A stretch of 64,000 nt of DNA, from contig CP136063.1 in the NCBI GenBank assembly GCA_032622095.1, positions 37,548,106 to 37,612,105 of the forward strand, read 5' to 3'. Every line of letters starts with the position of its first letter. The first letter of the stretch is position 1. Below, in pieces: positions 53,801-64,000 of this stretch. The notes under the pieces were generated by a model. The model was not told the DNA's origin. It made no database searches and was given only the letters and a program-made list of their open reading frames with translations. Source of the stretch: Siphonodentalium dalli (taxonomy: Eukaryota; Mollusca; Scaphopoda; Gadilida; Siphonodentaliidae). A program made the translations under genes and the position numbers.

Positions 53801-56800
53801 TTTTTTAATAATTAATCATTAATAAGGCATTTTGGCTCATTCTTCGAAAGTGAGGCCCCGAAAATGGGCCGAAATCAGGTAAACTTGCATTTTTGAAGGC
53901 ACACAACTCGAAAAATACGTAATGAATCTGGGACTGGTTTTCAGTACTGGGTTCAGGAAACTGAGGACGACACAATACACATCCTTTTTGTAGGATTTGT
54001 GAATTTTATTGTTTTTATAAACATCCATGAAAATCCATAAATTGATGATTTGACCAAATTTCCCCAAATTTATTTCACGAAATTCACCAATTTCCCTTTT
54101 TCCGATTTTTGCCGATTTTTAGTATGTTGTTTATGGAGGGTTTATGTACTTACTCCAGCAAAAAAAAATTCTGTTGCAATTAGTTCCGGGTTTGGCATTT
54201 TTTCTCATAAATGCACTGGACTACAAGGGTGTGGAATAAATTTAAAAACCTACTTCCACATATTTCATGTCCATAATAATAAGTTTGAATAAAAGCTGCT
54301 AAAATCAGAAAATTTGACTCGAATACCACTAAATTTCCCTTCCATTTCTTTTAAAATGTTCAAAAATTTCCAAATTATGCGACAATGCATGGTCCTCCAA
54401 CTGTTTTAAATAAAGACCTACACTGAAACTGTAATTTTACACATTAAAACACCCATTGTTTTTTGTTTTGATGGCCCAAATCCTTTTAGAATGGACAAAA
54501 ATGCCTCAAACTGGCATCATTGGAAACAAGCTAAGACTAAGTATTCAAAGGGCCATAAGTTGATTTTCTTAAATAATGTCCTGTTAATACCTTTACAATT
54601 TGTTCAATCCAACATACTTAAAAGGTTATAAGAAACGCATGGCATATTGGTATTAAATTATTGAGTTACATGACCTCAAATATTGCATTTCATCACACAC
54701 GTTCAGTGTCAGAGGCAAAATTGGCTAAGTCCATACAATGGAACACACATTTTGTTTGAGAATATAATCTTCTTCTTAATTATAGATGCACATATTAATC
54801 ATATTTTGTGTTTAATCTAGTGAGGAAATTACTAAAACAGTGAAAAATCCCTTCAGTTTGCTCTAGTTTTTTTTTAATAATTAATCATTAATAAGGCATT
54901 TTGGCTCATTCTTCGAAAGTGAGGCCCCGAAAATGGGCCGAAATCAGGTAAACTTGCATTTTTGAAGGCACACAACTCGAAAAATACGTAATGAATCTGG
55001 GACTGGTTTTCAGTACTGGGTTCAGGAAACTGAGGACGACACAATACACATCCTTTTTGTAGGATTTGTGAATTTTATTGTTTTTATAAACATCCATGAA
55101 AATCCATAAATTGATGATTTGACCAAATTTCCCCAAATTTATTTCACGAAATTCACCAATTTCCCTTTTTCCGATTTTTGCCGATTTTTAGTATGTTGTT
55201 TATGGAGGGTTTATGTACTTACTCCAGCAAAAAAAAATTCTGTTGCAATTAGTTCCGGGTTTGGCATTTTTTCTCATAAATGCACTGGACTATTAGTATT
55301 ATATGTAAATTTAACCAATAAAGATATTTTTCCCTTAAAATTGCAAAAATGAAATTAATTAATTTTGCCTTGAAAATTGGTCGCTGGGCCAGATACAACC
55401 TTCACCTGATGATAGCATTTTGAACAAATATAGTAACATGTGTTATATGGCTAATATCTCTGGACTGGCGCCATTGATATTGGTATGGAAATTAGAGAAA
55501 TGTTAGAGGCAATGTCTCACTCTGACCCATGTTTAACTGTGGCCCACATTCCCCTATATCTGGTGCTGCAACATATTCTCGTGGAAATAGGTTTATATTG
55601 TACCTAAATATTCACGTAGGTTCATATTTGTTATTCATTTAAATTTGTTTAAATCAAAATTTAGAAAAACTAACGCCACACTCTGCCATGGCACCATGAG
55701 TCACCATACCAAATTTCGTTGAAATCCGGGCACCAAAATTAACAAAGACGTGTTGGTCTCAACTTCACTCCAGTCTTATATGTATATATAAACAGTCCCA
55801 TGAAACATTTATGCATTTATTGATGGACGTGTCGTGTGATGTTCATACGGGATCGGGTTCATTACTCCGAAGGTTCCATATTCCGAAGGTTCATTATTCC
55901 GAAGGTTCGCTATTCCGAATGTTCGTTATTCCGAAGATTCGCTATTCTGAAGGTTTTCTATTAACGTTTTCTATTCTGGGCGTATTTAACCAGAAATGAA
56001 TTAAAATTTGCAGCCCCACCCCCCACAAAAACCACACGAGGAATGAAAAATGCTATTACGCTAGTATTCACATATTCGGAATAGAGAACCATCGGAATAG
56101 CGAACCTTCGGTGTAATGAACCTTGGGAATAGTGAACAGTTGCAATAGCGAACCTTCGGAATAGGGACATGTCGCTGTCCATACGTATTGACGTGATCAT
56201 ATATCCCAAGTTGGCCAGAAATACAGGCACTCCCATGAAACATACATTTACCATTTTATAGATGGACGTACGTGTTTTGGGTTGTCCATACGTACTGACG
56301 TAATCATATTATTGACATGCAAATGGGAACGAGTCATTTTGGGGTCATTTGGTTAAAAACTTGGCTGCCAGCAGCCATCTTTGATTTTACTCTTTGCATG
56401 ACTAAATATTTTGGCACGGGCTACAGGTTGTACCTTTAGTCGGATCATTATAAAATTTGTTACAGATGTTGACAATGGGAAGTAGATGTGAACGATGTCA
56501 TTTTGGGATCATTCGGCAAATACAAAACATGGCTGGCAGCTGCCATCTTGGATTTCAGAATTCAGTCCAGTAGCAAGGGCTACAAGTCATACTGTTCGTC
56601 TGATGCTCATCAAAAAATGATTACTTCATGCATATCTGATCGAGAAGACAAAAATATTCATAAACAAAATGTGTGTCCCATTGTATGGACTTTGCCAAAT
56701 TTGCCTTGTGACACAGAACTGGTGTGATGAAATACCATATTTGATGTCATACAACTCAATAAATTGATATACACACAATGTACTAGTACATGTATGCCAG

Positions 56801-59800
56801 CTGCATATGCCCAGTATTTCTCATAAGTGTACTACAGTTCAGGTTAAATGCAATATGCTGGAATTTCTTAACACATACATGTGTATGTTCCAAAATCAAC
56901 TTATGGCCCTATGAATCATTAGTATTGACTCTTTTCCAAAAAATACCATTTTGGACTGTTGTCCATTTTAAATGTTTTTTGCACAAATAGTAAACAACAA
57001 TGCACACTATTAGTGTTTAATATGTAAAATCATCTGAAGGTTCCTCCTAAAACACTTAGTGTTGGACAAAATCTGGACTTTGGCGGCGTCACTGTATTGT
57101 TTGTTGAGTTTAATCATTTAAATCATGTTTGTCACGTAATAATTTTGAAATATTGTTACATGTATATATATAATTAAATTGTGACCTTCTGAAGTTTGAT
57201 TGGATGGCAACCGATAAAATTGTCAGAAATACCGGGTAGTAGTGTTATTGTGAAAAGTTAGAGGAAAATGACAAATTGTTTTGCACAATGGGGTCCGATA
57301 ACCAGGCTGATATCCATAACCTACATGTAATCCGACATCCAGTCTTATAATCATAAGCCAATAAAACATCCAGGATCATATTCATATTCTAATCAGATAA
57401 CCAGATTCATAAAAATATCCTAATATGACAGCCAGGCTCATAACCATAACATAATCTGACAACCATTCTTCTATCCATAACCCAATAAGACATCCAGGCT
57501 CATAACATAATGCATTCGGACAGCCAGGCTCATAATCTAATGAGATATCCAGGCTCATAGCCATACCCCAATCAGACAACCAGACTCCTGACCATAACCT
57601 AAGCAGGCAACCAGACTCATAACAATAACCTTACCCCAAATGCATATACATGTATGTGTGGGGCTCAAGTTCGAAAAAAGAGTGCAAACATAGTAAATTA
57701 CATACTCCAAACATAAACTTCAATGAATTTCTGTTCACCGAAATAAATATGCGCATTTCATTATGTGCATGTAGGATATTTAGCAGCGAACCAGTTACAA
57801 TAATCCCCTAAGTAATCGACTCGGGCAGAGCTCTCCGATGAAAGGCAACAAGCCATATTTCCGACTAAATCCTGAAAAGTTACCCATAATTCTGCTGTGA
57901 TTAAGCAGTCGATTAATTAGGGCAAAACTGTAAGTGATTATGAGAAATTCAGGGAAAATGGATATACATGTATATTTATTGAGTTGCATGACCTCAAATA
58001 TGCTATTTCATCACGCGGGTTTTGTCCATACAATGGTGGAACATACATTTTATTTAAGTTTATTTTTGTCTTCTCGATCATACATGTAGATGCATGAAAA
58101 AATCATAATTTGTACACACCCTAGAGAGGAAATGACTAAAACAACAAGAAATCCCCTCAATTTGCTTTCGTTTTTAAAATACAAGACCATAACAAGTGGA
58201 TTTTAACTAAAAATAAATACTCAAAGTACATGTATCTGGGAAAGGGTTTCTGTACTATAATTAGGGTTGTGTACTCTATAAAATGGATTTATAAATGGAA
58301 GGCCTTGTGAAAGAATGTTTTTGAAAAGTAATAAATTGAGTAATTTACCAAATTTTCACAAATTTATTTTACAAAATTCAGCAAAATTCATCAATTTAAC
58401 CTTCATTCTTTTTGATTTTTAGTATGCAGTTTGTGATGGGTTAAAGTACTTATTCCCACTGATAAACTTTGTGTTACACTGCACTACCGGTACGTGTCAG
58501 AGATTCACCACAATTTCTTGCTGAGAAAAAAGGCCCGCTGCAATGAGCGGAATGAGGCTGCTTCATCCTGGGGGTACTGTATCTGTAAGTGTCTTGACCG
58601 ACTACACAAGGACGTTCAAACTCAAAAATAAATCTTCACTCGAGGAACAAAGTCATGGCTGATTTCTTAATTAATTTATGTTATAAGCCAACAAGACACT
58701 GACAGGTAGAATATCGCCATTACATGACAATATATCTAGCCTTCATATAGGTCAATAGGCATGTCGTCGGCCAAAACAATCATGCCAGGCCAGCACATAT
58801 CCCGCTGTATCGCTGGTGGAACCTAAGGCATCGTTCCGTTTCATTAATGGTCACCTCCACTGTGTTATGCTGTGTTGATGGCCATTTCCACAATGTTGAG
58901 GGACAAACAAGTTCTCGTGGCATTTCTAACACGGTGGAGGGAAACCCTTATTTTAGAATACATGTATTCGTTATGTCAACATCGTCAGTTGACAAGTAAC
59001 ATATTGTTGACCGCAAAATTAGGAAAAATGGTCCACGGCAAATATAATGCTGTGTCATTATACATGTAGTTTCCACATGCTGTCACAACATTGCATGTTT
59101 ATTGCTATGGCAATTTGGTGGACAGCATAAGGGACTATTAAGAGCTGTATACTTTTCGGGATACATCCGGATTTAAAGTAATTAAAAGCAAAATTTCAAA
59201 CAGCAATGTACCAATTACAGCAGTAAACTCTTTACCAACAAATAATATGCATACTATATTATAAAGACCACATCAAGCATATTATATATAAATAAGAATA
59301 ATCAGAATGATGACTTTAATCATATTTTTAGAAATTTTCCGAACAGCGTTCTCAGCAAATATACAAATTGAGTAGAAATGAGTAAATGTTGTAAAAAGTA
59401 TTTTATCTGAACTAGTAAAATGGCTGAATGGCATAATAATTGAATTCAAAACTGCTTCAGGAATCTCAACATTATGTCAGGTGTGTTCAAGAAAATGGTG
59501 GTAAGCATTGCCATGAACTATTACGTCAAGAAACTAGCCCAAAAATAATTGAATACATGTACAACTACCGTAGAAGTTTGTTAATTTTGACATTATGATT
59601 GAAAGTTTAGTGGGATATCACCAGCAGCAAGCGACAGGTGGTCTCGCCCTCACGAAATTTTGATATAAGGTTATAAAATGTTTAACAGCTGGATAATACA
59701 CACCTAACAGAACGTTAGTCGGAAATTTCACCCCAATAATACGTTGAAATATTTCTTATACACATGATTCCAATAATTTATTAGTGGGGAATATTCTGTC

Positions 59801-62800
59801 AAAAGTTGACTGAAATGTCCATCAGTAGGAATTTTGCAACCGTGGGGGTGAGAGGTTGGAAATTTACAACAATTAGAAAACTTGTGCGCTGGTCCTTCTC
59901 AAAAACAGCTATTTAATTGAAGAATAGTTTCCTACTTTTGGTCAATATTTGGTGGAAAAGGCCATCAGTTACAAAATTTCCCAACCTTACTGGTGTGTCA
60001 GGGGTTGGAAATTTCTAACACCTTGAAAATTTGAGCCAGTCTAGGTGCTAGGATTTTGCAATTTTGATGTTCAGATTTCAAATTTTATCCCTCCTGGCCG
60101 AACCATGGTCGGCCCGATGTGTACTCGTCCCGTGGTCGTGTAAATTTGACTGCAGTTAGAAGACATGATGTTAGTATTGTTTTCAGGTTCAAAATTACCT
60201 CAAAACTATTGATCCATTCAGAATAGGCTACAATTAAAATGGTAACACTGGGCTGATTCAAGGGATGCAGTTGGAAATTAGCACCACTCCCAGGAATACA
60301 TCATCAGTTTTGTAATTCCAGACTAGAAATAAGGTTATAATTGGTCGCAACAAAACAATTATTTAGAATGAAATGTTTGTATTTCGAATCAACTTTTGAA
60401 AAATGTCCTACTTTCCAATGCTTTCAATAAAAATTTAGCAATAATATGGTAATCTATAGACATTCGTAACCAAACGGCTAATGTCAGGTTGATTCAATGA
60501 ATATTTCCAATATTTGAAAGATTAACTGTTACGGAATTCCAGCCCATGCAGTGGCAGCAAATCTACATTTACTTGCGCCAGTCTATGCTGGGCGCAAGTT
60601 ATGTTTTCGGTCCGGATCTCTGTTTGTCTGTCCTTCCGCGAAAATGTTTCGTCATACCGGAAGTACAGAATGTAAAGATTCCACATGAGCGAATATGAAA
60701 TGGTTGCATCAATTGTAATTAAATCCACATATACTTAATTTGCATTGTTATCTGGTTTTATTTTGGTAATAAATCGTTCATAAATGAAAAATATTGAATG
60801 ATTTCTTTCTAGAAACCGATAAAGACGCCATGACGTCACGACGCACATCAGGACGTCACAGGCTACATGGGCGCGCAAAACACCAGACATGATTGAGTTC
60901 ACACAGCTGAGACCCGTATTGCACGGACAGGCTAAACCATTCTAACTGACAACAACTTCGTGTTCAATTATTACAAATATATACATACTGCATGAAAAAT
61001 AAAAGTGCCCATTCGAAGCCTATTTTATTTAACTCGAAACTCGGAAAATGTGTTGAGATCCTGTCTAATAGATTCACGCGGAATCGTTTTTTTTTTCGCA
61101 GAGACAGTGAGGTGCGAACATATTTCTGGAAACTTTCTTTGAAGTTCAAAACATTTTTGAAAGATCATGGTACATATAAATCATGTCCGGACAAACAGCC
61201 GAGCGCTTGGTTCAATTAAGAAACATTTGCACTGAAAAATGTGAATGTTGAAACATATGGATTATTAAATGCCTTATTAATTGGGAAAACAAGCTTTCTC
61301 ATTCTCAATGCATAGACATTTTGATGATACATGTATGTTCCTAAAGACTATAGATCAGTCGCTAAGGGCATGATCACATTGACACACTGTTAATCAAAGA
61401 CTAGCCAATGGTCGCGCGTCATTTATTTATTTGTGTCCGTATTTGTAATTTACTTTGATGTTTGTTGCCACTGAAGAGCAATGGTATACACACTAGATAT
61501 CATTCTAGTCAAAATAGTAATTTAACCCAATTGGTATATAATATATATTAGCACCAATGGAAACCAATCATCTTCACACACTTCATATGAACGATGTCTA
61601 TATTGTTCTGTAAATATTCCAAACTCCTACTTATTACTAAGACTCATTAGTGTAATAAATCAACTTGAGATGTTCTGTCCGTATACACAAATATTTCAGC
61701 GATAGATGAACTGAAATTTGATATCTAGATTTGTTTTATCGATCTCTCAAACGAGGGGGCCATCATCCGTGGTTCAATCTGTTGTTGGTAAGACACCACA
61801 AAATATGCCAAATGTGTGATGGGCGCAAGTATATAGGCAGCTCAAGCAAGTGCATTCTAGTTTGAATTATGAATTCGTTAATCTCATAAAAGTAAATTTG
61901 AGGGCTTACGTATAGTCATATTATTCTAAGATGTGCCTCAGGACATGATCAAAATTTGGGCGCAATTGGTGATCTATTTTTAAACGCGCCAAAATCGTGA
62001 CAGACACAAACTTGGCTTTTATGTGGATTAGTTCCTTTCAAATCAACACTTCCTGGTGTTAGGAGTATAACTATTTTGTTATCAATGTGAATCTTCTAAA
62101 ACTAAAGAAATGAGTGTAGTAGATAACACAACAAGCGTTAATGTGATCCGACTGCTATTTGATTTATTTTAATTTGTAAGCAATATTTGTTGTTCTTGAA
62201 ATATATCACCAAATTTCCATTTCAAACTCATCTTCCTTTGTAATCCATCATTATAGACAATTCAGAAATGATGTCAAGTTACTCCAAATCCAAATTACAT
62301 TAAATGTTCCCGCATAAGGAACTTATATTTCTATCACATTGGGAAAATAGGTCACCTGAGCTGAATACAGACTTACTTGATCTGATTTGTTTATGTCAAG
62401 TGAGTATCTGGTTCGCGAGTGTTCACCAGACACATTGAGGTTGTTTGAATCATCCTGTTGTGAGCCATCATCCAACATCACTGCGTCGATATTTACTGAG
62501 AAATAAAACAAATCTGTCAATGACATTTTATATAATGTATGTGTTAATATGTCAATTCGTTATCACTACATATTGCTATCGGACAGATCTAACAACAAAA
62601 CAATTCTGAGAAATTAATCTTCATAACACATTTCAACTATTATTACCATAACACAAATTAGAACATATTTCAATATTTATATATATTTTAATACGAAATA
62701 AATTTTGAGACGGTCATCTGACTGTAAATGTTGGGAAGGCTGGAACTCTGGAGAATACCGCTTAGTGAGTAATTGTCGACATTTAAAACAAATAGTCCTA

Positions 62801-64000
62801 AACAAGGACACAAACATAGGTTCTCCATATATCATGGGTATTCACCTTGCCATTGCTAATTTCACACAACATACCAACAGATCTCACCCCCAATCAAACA
62901 ACAAGACCACACTCCGAAGTTCACATAATTCAGTTTGCACACCCCTCTTAGGTTGTAACTGTACAACTGGTACTTCAAGTGCTCCAAGCTTTTGATATTA
63001 CCAACGTAGCATCACCGTAAAGTTACAAAGTGCAGCCATTTCGTTTCAGTAGTTTAACTGAAAGAAGGAAAATATGGACTTTTGGTCTAAAAACAATTTA
63101 TGGATAGAATACTGGTTGTGAAACCACACTATAGCAATTCTAACATATTACTGGGTGAAAATCAAATTGAGAACTATTGTTTTATCAAGCATTAAAGTTC
63201 CAACTTTTGAAAGTAAGGATTAAAAACTAGAACCCCTCTACACTCCATCCCAATTGTCCTGAACATGCCTCTTTCTCAAATTTGTCAGCCACTTTAACAG
63301 GGAAAGTAAATTTCAATAATGGCATCAGATGCCTGATGGCATGACATCACTCAAGTGGTCAGTGGTTGAGCGCGACGTGTGTACGTACGCTCCGTGATAT
63401 GTAATTAGATAACTCTCCAGTGGTGGCCACTGGATTAATGAATGGTTCTCTTCTAATCGTTTACGCCTAATTGGATTACTTAAGGTTAAAATGGGATTTG
63501 AATTTTTTGCTAAATTGTAGATCGTGCTGTGCATATACCCTAATTTCAGTTAGATCCGATATATGGGGTAGCTAATTGATGAAGTAGGGTGACTGAAGGC
63601 TTGGAATAGATTTCTTTGATTTGATATATTTTATGTTAAAATTGGGTTTATTATCGACGACTTTGATTGACACTGCTGAATATGAAATAGATTGTCTGAT
63701 CTGTGAAAATGTGGGGTCGGTTCGAATGACATGGGATGTTGCTGTTTCAATCAGTTTAGTTTTCAGTCATTACTGTTTTTAGCGTTTGCACAATTACGGA
63801 AATACTGGATTTATCTTGACAAAGGTTGGTTTAGCGTCGTTCTCGAATATTAATAATCGTTAGTTATTACTTTATCGGACGTGTTTATTTCAGGAATTTG
63901 CTTGAATGTCTTCTGATTTCAGTAAGATTATCTGAGTCCTCCGTGATGATCGGTTGACACATTGTGTGTGCACCATTTGATGATTAGAGCAGTGTTTCCT

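Overview
This is eukaryotic, AT-rich, gene-poor and very repeat-rich DNA. It has no operons or bacterial signals. It has spliceosomal exon boundaries, a tRNA-derived SINE, a LINE remnant, several TIR-type DNA transposons and two large satellite arrays. The style of the repeats and a TRIM-like propeller exon suggest a marine invertebrate, most likely a bivalve mollusc; this is inferred from sequence character only.

Layout. 0-9 kb: one convincing minus-strand exon (2236-3474, 413 codons, both splice sites visible). Its donor lies inside a 44-bp tandem repeat. This stretch also holds a 119-bp palindrome, a CpG-rich patch and a SINE with perfect 10-bp target-site duplications (TSDs) nested in a TTTGGCAAA-bearing element. 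9-15 kb: scattered copies of one ~350-450 bp dispersed repeat family (here D), one of them split by a 5'-truncated LINE. 15.1-23.1 kb: three tandem copies of a ~1.44-kb unit (U). U1 carries a 1,990-bp TIR transposon with a 3-bp TSD, and U2 preserves the matching empty site. U3 carries a hAT-like element, a TTAA-flanked element and a 226-bp deletion. 24.7-30.9 kb: a GC-rich ~137-bp satellite. 30.9-42.35 kb: about 14.7 copies of a homogeneous 781-bp satellite. 45.4-50.3 kb: a 37-bp minisatellite with higher-order structure, interrupted once. 51.9-58.5 kb: two foldback elements of one family, plus an identical 861-bp duplicate of one arm. 62.4 kb: a 119-bp minus-strand exon of an unrecognised gene.

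The most unusual observation is that the 781-bp satellite contains, inverted, about 90 bp of the neighbouring 137-bp satellite monomer. The two abutting arrays therefore share ancestry even though they look unrelated. The many reading frames in the arrays are by-products of repetition. Only the two exons and the LINE fragment have real coding support.
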